Source of the DNA: Deefgea chitinilytica
GTDB taxonomy: Bacteria > Pseudomonadota > Gammaproteobacteria > Burkholderiales > Chitinibacteraceae
Length of the DNA: 64,000 bases
Direction: 5' to 3'
NCBI RefSeq assembly: GCF_016881405.1
Contig: NZ_WOFE01000001.1
Span: forward strand, 186,001-250,000
Below, in pieces: positions 1 to 9,005 of the stretch. The position numbers and the translations under genes are program-made. The notes under the pieces are model-generated. The model did no database searches, was not told the DNA's origin, and worked only from the letters and a program-made list of their open reading frames with translations. How positions within the stretch are numbered: position 1 is the first letter of the stretch; each line of letters begins with the position of its first letter.

Positions 1-1
1 A

Positions 2-1150
2 GGCTTGGCATTCCAAGGTCAAGGCCAATTGGATATGGCGTTTGATAAATTGCGCCGTGTACCGTTGGATGACGGCATGATGGAGGTGATGTACAACCTT
101 GGCCTTGATTTTGAGCGTAAGCGTCAATTTAACAAGGCCGAATCGGTGTATCGCCTGATGGCCAAACACGATGCTAAGTTTAGAGATTTGCCAGAAAAAC
201 TTAAAATGGCGCAGCAGATGTCGGAGACGGTGATTCTAGGCGCCGGTGCCGCGGGCGGTACAATGATATTGGCGGGTGGCGATGTTGAAAAACCCATGTT
301 GGGTCGCTATCAGCTGGAAAAGGAGTTGGGTAAAGGCGCGATGGGCGTCGTGTATTTAGGTAAAGATCCTAAAATTGGCCGAGAAGTTGCGATTAAAACC
401 CTCGCTTTGTCGCAAGAATTTGAGGCTGATTTGTTAGACGAAGCACGGCAACGTTTTTTCCGTGAGGCGGAAACCGCGGGTAAGCTCAATCACCCGAATA
501 TTGTGACGATTTTTGATGCCGGCGAAGAACACGATTTGGCCTATATTGCGATGGAATTTCTACATGGTGAAGACCTCACGCCGTATACGCGGCCGGAACA
601 GTTGCTGCCGATGTTGGAAGTGATTACCTTGGTGAAGCAAATTGCCTTGGCTTTGGATTACGCGCATCAAGCTGGAGTGGTGCATCGGGATATTAAGCCT
701 GCCAATGTGATGTATGATCGCGCCCTCGGTGTGGCGAAGGTCACAGATTTTGGGATCGCGCGGATTACTGATTCGAGTAAAACCAAAACAGGAATGGTGC
801 TGGGAACGCCGTCTTTTATGTCGCCTGAACAATTAGCTGGCCATCGAATTGATGGCCGATCGGATTTGTTTTCCTTGGGTGTAATGTTGTATCAATTATT
901 AACAGGGCATCTGCCTTTTGTGGGGAGCTCGATGGCTGAGCTGATGTATCGGATTACGCAGCAACCACCGACTGATCCACGGAAATATACCCCTAAGATG
1001 CCAGCTATTTTGGTGAAAATTTTATTGAAATCAATGGACAAAGATCTCAGCCAACGTTTTCAAACGGGGGCTCATTTTGCGCAAGTTTTAGCAAAATTAG
1101 AGGTGGCGATAAAAGGAGTTGCGGATGCGCAGTCTAGCAACGGCTCTTGA
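2..1150 (+). CDS. TPR-Ser/Thr protein kinase, 5' end outside window
   Basis: Hanks-type protein kinase that phosphorylates Ser/Thr on partner proteins. The frame is open to the left edge, so the TTG at position 5 is probably internal and the N terminus is missing. The visible part starts with TPR-like helices (to about base 220), then a linker, then a full kinase domain: glycine loop LGKGAMGVVYLG, Lys in VAIKTL, catalytic loop HRDIKPANV, DFGIAR and GTPSFMSPEQ. All catalytic residues are present. Related betaproteobacterial kinases often carry an extracytoplasmic CHASE2 domain and a membrane segment upstream of the TPRs; that cannot be seen here. The linker holds two Thr motifs (ETVIL, GTMIL) that look like FHA docking or autophosphorylation sites. 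The stop overlaps the PP2C gene, which fits a co-expressed kinase/phosphatase pair. Confidence 0.93.
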   Translation, partial: GLAFQGQGQLDMAFDKLRRVPLDDGMMEVMYNLGLDFERKRQFNKAESVYRLMAKHDAKFRDLPEKLKMAQQMSETVILGAGAAGGTMILAGGDVEKPMLGRYQLEKELGKGAMGVVYLGKDPKIGREVAIKTLALSQEFEADLLDEARQRFFREAETAGKLNHPNIVTIFDAGEEHDLAYIAMEFLHGEDLTPYTRPEQLLPMLEVITLVKQIALALDYAHQAGVVHRDIKPANVMYDRALGVAKVTDFGIARITDSSKTKTGMVLGTPSFMSPEQLAGHRIDGRSDLFSLGVMLYQLLTGHLPFVGSSMAELMYRITQQPPTDPRKYTPKMPAILVKILLKSMDKDLSQRFQTGAHFAQVLAKLEVAIKGVADAQSSNGS

Positions 1151-1961
1151 AATTTGTGGTCTGACTGACGTAGGTAAACTGCGTGACCATAATGAAGATG
1201 CAATCAGTTTTGACACAGATATTGGCTTAGTCATACTTGCCGATGGGATGGGCGGTTACAATGCAGGTGAAGTCGCCAGCGGCATTGCCACACAGGTGAT
1301 GACTGAAGTGATGCGGGCACAATTGGCTGCGATGCCAGCGCACATTAAAACTGCAGGTAGTTTGTGGCCAGTAGCGCATGAAATGTTGTTGATCGCTGTA
1401 GATCGATCAAATTCGCTAATTTTTCAGACGGCGGAGCAACATCCTCAGTGTGCCGGGATGGGGACAACTTTAGTCGGCGCCTTGTTTTACGATAATCATT
1501 TGGCAGTGGCGCATGTCGGTGATTCACGTGCCTATCGGTTTCGGCAGCAAGAATTAACGCAATTGTCTCGCGACCATTCGTTTTTGCAAGAACAGATTGA
1601 TGCGGGCTTATTGACAGTAGAAGAGGCGCGTTATGCGCCGCATAAGAATTTAGTTACCCGCGCAGTAGGTATTGCACCGATGGTGCAAACCGAGCTACAT
1701 GAATATGCTGTTGAGCCCGATGATATCTATCTGTTTTGCTCAGATGGTTTAAGCGATATGCTCGATGATGAGTCGATCCAAGCTATTTTGTCGGTGCAAG
1801 CTCATAATTTAGTGTTAGCCACGCAAACCTTGGTTGAGCAAGCGAATGCGATGGGCGGGAAAGACAATATTTCCGTGATTTTAGTGCGAATTCGGCGAGA
1901 TTTTGGCGTTGATGACGGAATTTGGAAAAAAGTAGGCGGATGGTTTGGCGCCGGTAATTAA
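1125..1961 (+). CDS. PP2C-family Ser/Thr phosphatase
   Basis: Metal-dependent (PPM/PP2C) phosphatase, 278 residues, expected to reverse phosphorylation by the upstream kinase. The acidic metal-binding motifs are intact: DGMGGYNAGE, GMGTTLVG, VAHVGDSRAYRF, CSDGLSDML and GGKDNISVILVR. I chose ATG 1125 because AAAGGAG at 1112-1117 is 7 bases upstream; an in-frame TTG at 1119 sits too close to that site. The gene overlaps the kinase end by 26 bases. No membrane segment is visible, so it should be cytoplasmic. The same kinase-PP2C-FHA order occurs in other bacterial phosphosignalling loci, including type VI secretion ones, but no type VI gene is present here. Confidence 0.93.
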   Translation: MRSLATALEICGLTDVGKLRDHNEDAISFDTDIGLVILADGMGGYNAGEVASGIATQVMTEVMRAQLAAMPAHIKTAGSLWPVAHEMLLIAVDRSNSLIFQTAEQHPQCAGMGTTLVGALFYDNHLAVAHVGDSRAYRFRQQELTQLSRDHSFLQEQIDAGLLTVEEARYAPHKNLVTRAVGIAPMVQTELHEYAVEPDDIYLFCSDGLSDMLDDESIQAILSVQAHNLVLATQTLVEQANAMGGKDNISVILVRIRRDFGVDDGIWKKVGGWFGAGN

Positions 1962-1981
1962 AGTTTTGGAATCAATAACTC

Positions 1982-2614
1982 ATGGCAAAATTATTTTTAA
2001 GTCTGGAAGGTAATCCTGTTAAAGAGTTCCGACTAACTCGGCATCGTACATCGATTGGCCGACGCTCAACAAACGACATCCAGATTGATAATTTGGCGGT
2101 GTCGGGTGAGCATGCGATCCTTGAGTTAGTGGGCCAAATCTATTTTATTGAAGATCAAAAAAGCACCAACGGTACTTCGGTGAACGGCGAGAAAATCCAG
2201 CGTCATCCATTGCGCGATGGTGATGAAATCAAAATTGGCAAATATAGCTTAAAGTTTTGGCGTGAAGCGGGCGCAGAAGCGAACGGCACAGATTTTGAAC
2301 GCACCATGATTCTACACGCCGCTGCGCAGCCACAATTTAAAGCCGGCGCTGAGCAAACTGCGGTGGTGCGGGTATTAACTGGTGCGAATGCTGGGCGCGA
2401 ATTAGTTTTGACTAAAAATACGACGACCTTAGGTAAGGCCGGAGTGCAAGTCGCGGTAATTAATCGTCGCGGTTTAGATTATTTTTTGGCTCATATTGAG
2501 GGAGCAAAGCGACCTGTGGTGAATGGTCGTGAAATTGGTGAGCAGCCGCATCAATTAATCGAAGAAGATTTAATTGAGATTTTAGGAATCCGAATGGCTT
2601 TTTTCTATCGGTAA
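1982..2614 (+). CDS. Double FHA-domain protein
   Basis: FHA domains bind phosphothreonine peptides, so this 210-residue protein is a likely adaptor or target of the upstream kinase. Residues 1-90 form a canonical FHA domain with the IGRRSTNDI, SGEH and STNGTSVNG motifs that contact phosphothreonine. Residues about 120-205 resemble a second FHA fold (GRELVLTKNTTTLGK, VVNGREIG) but lack the Arg and the Ser-x-x-His pair, so this half probably does not bind phosphopeptide. The linker contains ERTMIL with Thr108, matching the TMIL motif of the kinase linker; an FHA protein that is phosphorylated and then binds itself (as in GarA/OdhI) is a possible model. It lies 20 bases after the phosphatase and 4 bases before the next gene. 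Confidence 0.9.
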   Translation: MAKLFLSLEGNPVKEFRLTRHRTSIGRRSTNDIQIDNLAVSGEHAILELVGQIYFIEDQKSTNGTSVNGEKIQRHPLRDGDEIKIGKYSLKFWREAGAEANGTDFERTMILHAAAQPQFKAGAEQTAVVRVLTGANAGRELVLTKNTTTLGKAGVQVAVINRRGLDYFLAHIEGAKRPVVNGREIGEQPHQLIEEDLIEILGIRMAFFYR

Positions 2615-2618
2615 TGCG

Positions 2619-3386
2619 ATGAGTACATTGCGTGTTTTAGGTTGTAGCGGTGGTATTGGCGGCGCCAATCGCACGACTTCATTTTTGCTTAATCAAACGA
2701 TCTTAATCGACGCAGGTACCGGCGTTGGTGATTTGAGCATGGACCAATTGCTGCAAATCGAGCATGTATTTATTACTCACGCACATTTAGATCACATTGC
2801 TTGTTTGCCACTGTTGATTGATTCAACCATCGGCGCACGTACCGCGCCAGTCACTGTACATGCCTCTGCTGAGACGATTCAGGTCTTAAAAAACCATATT
2901 TTTAACTGGCACGTTTGGCCTGATTTTAGTGTGATTCCTTCTGCGGAGGAGGCGTTTTTGCGCTACTCACCGCACGAACTTGGCGAGCCTTACCGGGTTG
3001 ATGGGCTCACAATCACGCCTTTGCCTGCTGAACACACCGTACCTGCGGTTGCGTTTCAGATTGATAACGACCGTTCATCGATTGTTTTTAGTGGTGATAC
3101 CGTTGGTGGCCAGCAATTTTGGCAAGTGGTTAATCAAATTACTAATCTAAAGACATTGATTATTGAAACGGCGTTTGCTGAACGAGAATTGCCGTTGGCT
3201 TTGTTGGCCAAACATCTTTGCCCTAGTACTTTAGCCACTGAATTACAAAATTTAGCGAGTCATGTCGAAGTTCTAATTACTCATTTAAAACCCGCTGATA
3301 GCGATTTAACGATCGCTGAAGTGCTCAATTTAGACCACGTTCACCCAATTCGTCGACTTTTGCAGGGTGAAATATTGGAGTTCTAA
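2619..3386 (+). CDS. Metallo-beta-lactamase-fold hydrolase, cyclic-nucleotide phosphodiesterase-like
   Basis: 255-residue MBL-fold enzyme with the full metal site: THAHLDH, AEHT, SGDT and a late ITHLKP. The N-terminal pattern (LRVLGCSGGIGG, ILIDAGTGVGDL) resembles class II 3',5'-cyclic-nucleotide phosphodiesterases and related RNase Z-like hydrolases. Cyclic nucleotide cleavage is therefore the leading guess but not shown by the sequence. It starts 4 bases after the FHA stop and ends just before the ATPase gene, so it belongs to the signalling operon. A role in removing a second messenger would fit the HD-GYP protein at the end of the run. Confidence 0.78.
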   Translation: MSTLRVLGCSGGIGGANRTTSFLLNQTILIDAGTGVGDLSMDQLLQIEHVFITHAHLDHIACLPLLIDSTIGARTAPVTVHASAETIQVLKNHIFNWHVWPDFSVIPSAEEAFLRYSPHELGEPYRVDGLTITPLPAEHTVPAVAFQIDNDRSSIVFSGDTVGGQQFWQVVNQITNLKTLIIETAFAERELPLALLAKHLCPSTLATELQNLASHVEVLITHLKPADSDLTIAEVLNLDHVHPIRRLLQGEILEF

Positions 3387-3387
3387 A

Positions 3388-5730
3388 ATGCCCAATGCCG
3401 CATCAGGCTCTCATGTAACCTTCATGCATGATTTGCAGGTCTTAACAACCCAAATTCATGCCACGGTTCGTTTAGATGAGTTATTGACAGAGATAAGCCC
3501 TGATGTTTGCCGTGTTTTTGGCTGCGAGCGTTTTACCATGTATATCGTGAGTGAAGATGGTCGCGATTTGATTGCTAAAGTCAAAACGGGGATGGAAGGC
3601 GTTCGTGAGTTGCGCATTACGATCAATGACCGCAGCTTAGCTGGTTTTGCCGCCAATCATAAACAATTACTGAATATTGCGGATGTGTATGATGATGCGG
3701 AGTTAAAGCAGTATGGACCAAATCTGCAATTTTTGAACGTAGTCGATCAAAAAACGGGTTTTCGTTCCAGAGAAATGTTGGTTTTGCCGATTCTCAATGA
3801 CGCAGATGGCACCTTAGTGGGGGTGTTGCAATTGATGAATCGCCGTGAAAAACAGCCGTTTAGCGCTGATTTGTGTCATGGTGCTCAGTTGCTTGCCAAA
3901 ACGCTGGCCGTCGCGTTGAAGCAACGTAAAACGGCTGCAAATCCTTTTGTTCCCCAGCACAAATATCACCAATTGATTGTCAGCGGCGTTTTGTCACCTG
4001 CGGCATGGCAAGTTGCGCTTAAAGAGTCGCAAAAACTCCAGCAAGATATTGAGCAAGTCTTGCAAACTGGTTTTTCTGTCTCTCTGGAGCAAATCGGCGC
4101 CTCTCTGGCTGCGTTTTATGGACATCCGTACGAGCCATATCTGAATGAACGGATTAAACCGCTGGATTTATTAAAAAATATCAAACGAGAGTATGCGCTG
4201 GAGCAGCAATGGCTACCCATTGATGACACAAAAGATGGCGTACTCATCTTAACGACAGATCCAGAACGTTTGCGCTTAAGCCATGCTAGCCAGTTGTTTG
4301 CCGATAAAAAATTGCACATCAAAATTACGACGCGGCAAGAATTTATCCGTACGGTCGACCAGTTTTTCGGCGCTTTAGCTGATGGCAGCATCGATGTTTT
4401 ATTAGGAACGATGCACGACGAAGATGAAGTGCAAACGCTGAGCGCCGAAGAAGTGAGTGCCGCTCAAGATAACGAGGTAGTAAAACTCGTTAATCAAATT
4501 ATTTGTGATGCGCACCGTCAAGGTGCATCGGACATTCATATTGAGCCTTATCCTGGCTCGGCTAAGACGCAAATTCGCTTTCGGCGCGATGGTGATTTGG
4601 TTCAATACCGCGAAGTTCCGTCGGCTTACCGCAACCCGTTGGTGACGCGGATCAAAATCATGTGTGATTTGGATATCAGCGAACGGCGTAAGCCGCAAGA
4701 TGGCAAAATTAAATTGAAGAAGTTTGTGCCGACTTTAGATATTGAATTACGGGTTGCTACGATACCTACCGCCGGAGGCTTGGAGGACGTGGTAATGCGG
4801 ATTTTGGCCGCAGGTGAACCGATGCCGCTAGAGAAATTGGCCTTGTCGCAGCGTAACTTGGCTCGCTTAAAAACAGTAATTGCCAAACCGTATGGTTTGT
4901 TTTTTGTTTGCGGGCCAACAGGTTCCGGAAAGACCACCACTTTGCATTCGGTGCTGAAATACCTTAATCGCGCTGAAACTAAAATTTGGACTGCTGAAGA
5001 TCCGGTTGAGATTACCCAAAAAGGTCTGCGCCAAGTGCAAGTCAACGTCAAAGCTGGCCTGACCTTTGCGACAGTGATGCGTTCCTTTTTGCGGGCCGAT
5101 CCTGATGTGATTATGGTTGGCGAAATGCGCGATATTGAAACTACTGCAATGGGGGTGGAAGCTTCGTTGACTGGGCATTTAGTGCTCTCTACCTTACATA
5201 CTAATAGCGCACCGGAATCGATTATTCGTCTATTGGACATGGGGATGGATCCGTTTAATTTTTCCGATGCATTATTGGGGATTTTGGCGCAGCGATTGGC
5301 GCGTCGCTTGTGCCCGAAATGCCGTGAGGCTTATGTGCCAGAGGCGGATGAGTTGGAGCAACTGCTTAATGAATACGCCGATGAGTTAAGACATACTCCG
5401 GCTTGGCTACGTGATCCGGATGCTGAGTTATTAGCGCTACGACAAGAGTGGCAAACCAATTTTGCGGATCAAAATGGCCATTATCGTTTGTATCGCGCTG
5501 TGGGTTGTGCTGAATGCCACAATACCGGCTATCACGGTCGCGTGGGTTTGCATGAATTAATGATCGGTACTGATGCGGCTAAAAAATTAATTCAGGAACA
5601 TGCGCGTGTGGCTGCCTTGTTATCTTGTGCTTTGCAAGAGGGGATGCGCACCTTGAAACAAGATGGCATTGAAAAAGTGATGCAGGGTATTACCGACATG
5701 GCTCAGATTAGAGCGGTTTGCATTAAATAA
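3388..5730 (+). CDS. GAF-domain GspE/PilB-type secretion ATPase
   Basis: Hexameric ATPase family that powers type II secretion or type IV pilus assembly. ATG 3388 is preceded by TTGGAG at 3375-3380; an upstream in-frame GTG at 3367 lacks such a site. Residues about 20-180 form a GAF domain (FTMYIVSEDGRDLIAKVKTG, LVGVLQLMNR), about 200-330 a GspE N-terminal domain, and the remainder the ATPase: Walker A GPTGSGKTTT with Lys515, Walker B region DPDVIMVGEMRD, and a zinc-type tetracysteine (C642, C645, C707, C710). About 780 residues is long for the family because of the GAF domain. No pilin, secretin or GspF gene is adjacent, so it is an orphan ATPase inside a signalling operon. The N-terminal domain does not show a clear MshEN c-di-GMP motif. 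Confidence 0.92.
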   Translation: MPNAASGSHVTFMHDLQVLTTQIHATVRLDELLTEISPDVCRVFGCERFTMYIVSEDGRDLIAKVKTGMEGVRELRITINDRSLAGFAANHKQLLNIADVYDDAELKQYGPNLQFLNVVDQKTGFRSREMLVLPILNDADGTLVGVLQLMNRREKQPFSADLCHGAQLLAKTLAVALKQRKTAANPFVPQHKYHQLIVSGVLSPAAWQVALKESQKLQQDIEQVLQTGFSVSLEQIGASLAAFYGHPYEPYLNERIKPLDLLKNIKREYALEQQWLPIDDTKDGVLILTTDPERLRLSHASQLFADKKLHIKITTRQEFIRTVDQFFGALADGSIDVLLGTMHDEDEVQTLSAEEVSAAQDNEVVKLVNQIICDAHRQGASDIHIEPYPGSAKTQIRFRRDGDLVQYREVPSAYRNPLVTRIKIMCDLDISERRKPQDGKIKLKKFVPTLDIELRVATIPTAGGLEDVVMRILAAGEPMPLEKLALSQRNLARLKTVIAKPYGLFFVCGPTGSGKTTTLHSVLKYLNRAETKIWTAEDPVEITQKGLRQVQVNVKAGLTFATVMRSFLRADPDVIMVGEMRDIETTAMGVEASLTGHLVLSTLHTNSAPESIIRLLDMGMDPFNFSDALLGILAQRLARRLCPKCREAYVPEADELEQLLNEYADELRHTPAWLRDPDAELLALRQEWQTNFADQNGHYRLYRAVGCAECHNTGYHGRVGLHELMIGTDAAKKLIQEHARVAALLSCALQEGMRTLKQDGIEKVMQGITDMAQIRAVCIK

Positions 5731-5747
5731 CCCACAGGGGGTATATC

Positions 5748-7340
5748 ATGAATGCCGCAGAATTTCATGAGCGATTAGAGAAGCTTAATTCAATTGGGAT
5801 TGCGCTCTCGGGTGAAACACATATTCACCGTTTGGTTGAAAGCATCTTGGTTGCTGCGACCGATTTAGTGCAGGCCGATGCGGGTACGCTGTATTTAATT
5901 CGAGATCAGCAACTGCACTTTGAAATTGTATTGAATACCTCATTAGGCATCGCGATGGGGGGGACAAGTGGCGTTGCGATTACTTTTCCGAGTATTCCTT
6001 TAGTCAATCAGGATGGCACGCCCAATTTGGCCAATGTGGTTGCTTGCGCGGTGAATCAGAATAAGACGATTAATGTTCCTGACGCCTACGCGACCGATGA
6101 TGAATATGACTTTTCTGGTACACGCCGCTTTGATCAGAGTTCTGGTTACCATTCCAAATCATTTCTTTCGGTACCAATGCGCAATCACGAGGGCGAAGTG
6201 ATTGGCGCTTTACAACTGATTAATGCCACTACGCCCTTGCATGAAATTATCGCGTTTTCCAGTAGCGATCAGCATTTGGTTGAGTCTCTGGCTTCGCAAG
6301 CGGCGATTGCGATTACCAATCGCATGCTGATTAATTCGCTGCAGAAACTGTTTGAAGGGTTTATTAATTTGATCAATCTGGCGATTGATGACAAATCGCC
6401 TTATACCAGCGGGCATTGTCAGCGCGTTCCTGAGCTGACCATGATGCTCGCAGAAGCTGCGCACCGAACGACTGAAGGTGCTTTGGCGCACTTTACCCTG
6501 ACCGAGCGAGATCGCTACGAGCTTAAAATTGCAGGCTTACTGCATGACTGCGGAAAAATCACTACGCCAGTGCACGTGGTGGATAAGGCGACTAAATTAC
6601 AGACGATTTCAGATCGGATTGAGCTGATTGATACGCGATTTGAGGTGCTGCTGCGCGATATTGAAATTCGATCGCTACGTGGGGCAATGACCCTGGCTGA
6701 ATACGAGCTCGAGCGCCAACAGCTGCTTGCTGATCGAGCCTTTCTTCGCCAAGCTAATTTAGGCGGTGAAATGATGAGTGATGATGATGTTGCGCAAATC
6801 GCACGAATTGCCAAACGCCAGTGGGCGCCCAGTGGCGGCGAACAGCAAGATTTCTTGACTGCTGACGAGTTTGAAAATTTAGCCATTCGTAAAGGTACGC
6901 TAACCCCGGCCGAGCGAAAAATTATTAATCATCATATCGACGTGACGATTCAAATGTTAGAGGCTTTACCTTGGCCTAAGCATTTATTGAATGTACCAGA
7001 ATACGCCGGCGGTCATCACGAGCGAATGGATGGTAAGGGATACCCAAAAGGCTTAAGACGTGATCAGATGAGTGTTCAGGCACGTATTATGGGGATTGCC
7101 GATGTGTTTGAGGCCTTGACTGCGCGTGATCGCCCGTATAAAGAAGGGATGAAATTATCAGTAGCGCTGGGCATCTTGACGCGAATGGCGTGTGAGCAGC
7201 ACGTTGACCACGATTTACTTGAAGTTTTTTTGCGGGAAAAAGTATGGCTCAATTACGCCGAGCAGTTTTTGGAGCCTAGTCAATGTGACACGGTTGATAT
7301 TTCGCAGTTGCTTGAAAAAATAAAGGGTATTGCCTTGTAG
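5748..7340 (+). CDS. GAF-HD-GYP domain protein, probable c-di-GMP phosphodiesterase
   Basis: 530-residue cytoplasmic protein with an N-terminal GAF domain (about 15-185) and a C-terminal HD-GYP domain, a family that hydrolyses cyclic di-GMP. Catalytic features are present: HxxR-like entry GHCQRV, HDCGK (H266, D267), HHID, and HHERMDGKGYPKGL with the GYP triad at 431-433. About 110 residues rich in Glu and Arg lie between HDCGK and HHID, a much longer gap than in a compact HD-GYP domain. The gene starts 17 bases after the ATPase stop behind AGGGGG and closes the co-directional run. It suggests that c-di-GMP turnover is tied to the upstream ATPase or kinase. Confidence 0.92.
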   Translation: MNAAEFHERLEKLNSIGIALSGETHIHRLVESILVAATDLVQADAGTLYLIRDQQLHFEIVLNTSLGIAMGGTSGVAITFPSIPLVNQDGTPNLANVVACAVNQNKTINVPDAYATDDEYDFSGTRRFDQSSGYHSKSFLSVPMRNHEGEVIGALQLINATTPLHEIIAFSSSDQHLVESLASQAAIAITNRMLINSLQKLFEGFINLINLAIDDKSPYTSGHCQRVPELTMMLAEAAHRTTEGALAHFTLTERDRYELKIAGLLHDCGKITTPVHVVDKATKLQTISDRIELIDTRFEVLLRDIEIRSLRGAMTLAEYELERQQLLADRAFLRQANLGGEMMSDDDVAQIARIAKRQWAPSGGEQQDFLTADEFENLAIRKGTLTPAERKIINHHIDVTIQMLEALPWPKHLLNVPEYAGGHHERMDGKGYPKGLRRDQMSVQARIMGIADVFEALTARDRPYKEGMKLSVALGILTRMACEQHVDHDLLEVFLREKVWLNYAEQFLEPSQCDTVDISQLLEKIKGIAL

Positions 7341-7379
7341 TCATTGTATAAAAATGCCTTTAGGGTAATACCCCTAGTT

Positions 7380-9005
7380 TTATTGATTCATTCCGCCTGA
7401 AGCCACAAAGTGAATGCGTTCAAAATCTAAGCCTCGGCTTAAAATGCTGACCAAACGAATCCGTGTTTGCCGATGACCATCCCACAATTCAAGCAGCCTG
7501 CCTTGGCGAAACCAGCCTGCCGGTAAAATCAATGAATTAGGCACTTGTAACGCGACAATCGCAGGGATTAACAGCACTTCGGTATGGTCTGTTTGTCCGA
7601 AGCGCGCGGCGTCTTGCGCGCGGATCGTGGCCGCTTGCGGTTGCCCTGCTAATAATTTAACGCCGATTTGTAGGTCATTGCCGTGATCGCAAAGCCACCG
7701 AATGCTGCCAATTAAAAATTGTTGCTGATCTTTGATGATGAGCAATTGCTGCAAGCTGATGCGCTCTCCATCGTGCGTGCGTTGTAGGCGAAGCCCAGTT
7801 GCAGTTTCGTCGATGGTTTGCCATGGATTGGTTAGCACCTGCGGTAAAACGATGGGGGCATTCATTGCGCTGGTTTGGCCAAATAAACGAATTTGCATTA
7901 GTTCTTGGCTGCTGAGCTGCGATTCATCTTGCGGCGGTGGTGCAAAACGACCTTCTGCCATCCAGCGATGTAAATTCGTCAGCCCAAAACCGACCGCGAC
8001 TGGATTTTGAGTTTCACGTCTAGTTAGATTTCGCTCAAGCGGGTGATCGCACCACTGGCGATATAAGTCAGTCAGCAGTGCCTCAGCCGCTTGGGGACTT
8101 AGTGTGGTGCCAAGACCTATTTTTTCTGGCATTTCACCGCTACGTAGCAATTTGATTCGTTTACTCAGTGCCTGAGCGAGGAATAAGGTGCTAATTGAAG
8201 TTTGACTGTCTTTGACTGGTTTGTCTAAACGCTCTGGCGCATCTGGTGCGGCAAAATCAATCGTATAAGCAGGCCGATTTGGCAGCGTTTCTGCAATATG
8301 ATCCAGTGAGCAACGGCTGGCAAACACTTCAAGACAATCATTAATCCACAAGAAATAGCGTAGGTTGTATTGAAATGGATTTGCTGCGTTCAGCAGTAAA
8401 CTATGGATAAAGACATGTTCAGGGGTTGCAGAGCCGCCAATACGGATGAGGCTATCCTTGGCTTTTTTTTGCGCCACACCCAGTGTTTGAGCCAGTTGGT
8501 AATAATTAAATTGTTGCGCCCACTGCTCGCTGGGTATTGTGCTGTGGATGAGGTAATACGATGTATTGACTTTTAAGCTGTAATACAAAGTCCGCTCAGC
8601 CAATAGCGGCATGTATTCTGCTACATCGGTTTGCCCAGAGAGTGCGGCGTGCCAGCAACGGGCGTACGCATGTTCGAAGGCCTGCCATAGTTGCTGCGCA
8701 TTTTGCCATGTTTGTAATTCGATCTCTGCTAATGGAATGGCTTTTTGGGTATAGCGGCTAAGTAATCCTTCTTGCAATACATGCGCAGATTCTCGAAATT
8801 GCTCGATGATTTTTAAGCTATCTAAGCCGGACACATTGCTGTGATTGAGCTCCTCGATGGCTTCGAGCATTTCTGCATGAGCGGTGGGGACATTAATGAG
8901 TGGCAATAATTTAAGCCAATCACGAGCGCTTCTTGCGTCTTGAAATGGCGATGCTTTGCTGCCGGAAATGGCGGGTAGTCGTTGCCGGAACAGATCAATA
9001 CTCAT
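7380..9005 (-). CDS. Uncharacterised protein with degenerate PilZ-like C-terminal domain
   Basis: 541-residue soluble protein that I do not recognise by name. Residues 1 to about 370 look alpha-helical with no familiar motif. The C-terminal part has PilZ-like beta-barrel signatures: DETATGLRL (compare D/N-x-S/T-x-x-G), then IGSIRWL and IGVKLL. The Arg-rich RxxxR half of the c-di-GMP site is not visible, so it may be an atypical PilZ that does not bind the nucleotide. ATG 9005 was chosen because it overlaps the stop of the HIT gene in an ATGA arrangement; a longer upstream reading runs inside that gene. Translational coupling to the HIT protein is likely. Confidence 0.72.
   Translation of the reverse strand: MSIDLFRQRLPAISGSKASPFQDARSARDWLKLLPLINVPTAHAEMLEAIEELNHSNVSGLDSLKIIEQFRESAHVLQEGLLSRYTQKAIPLAEIELQTWQNAQQLWQAFEHAYARCWHAALSGQTDVAEYMPLLAERTLYYSLKVNTSYYLIHSTIPSEQWAQQFNYYQLAQTLGVAQKKAKDSLIRIGGSATPEHVFIHSLLLNAANPFQYNLRYFLWINDCLEVFASRCSLDHIAETLPNRPAYTIDFAAPDAPERLDKPVKDSQTSISTLFLAQALSKRIKLLRSGEMPEKIGLGTTLSPQAAEALLTDLYRQWCDHPLERNLTRRETQNPVAVGFGLTNLHRWMAEGRFAPPPQDESQLSSQELMQIRLFGQTSAMNAPIVLPQVLTNPWQTIDETATGLRLQRTHDGERISLQQLLIIKDQQQFLIGSIRWLCDHGNDLQIGVKLLAGQPQAATIRAQDAARFGQTDHTEVLLIPAIVALQVPNSLILPAGWFRQGRLLELWDGHRQTRIRLVSILSRGLDFERIHFVASGGMNQ

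Noticed and set aside
560-832. Minus-strand reading frame inside the kinase gene
   Set aside because: It overlaps the conserved kinase catalytic loop and has no family features; it is a shadow of the real gene.
7359-7382. Possible terminator after the HD-GYP gene (TAGGG...CCCTA then GTTTTATT)
   Set aside because: Only a 5-base stem and a short T run; too weak to call.
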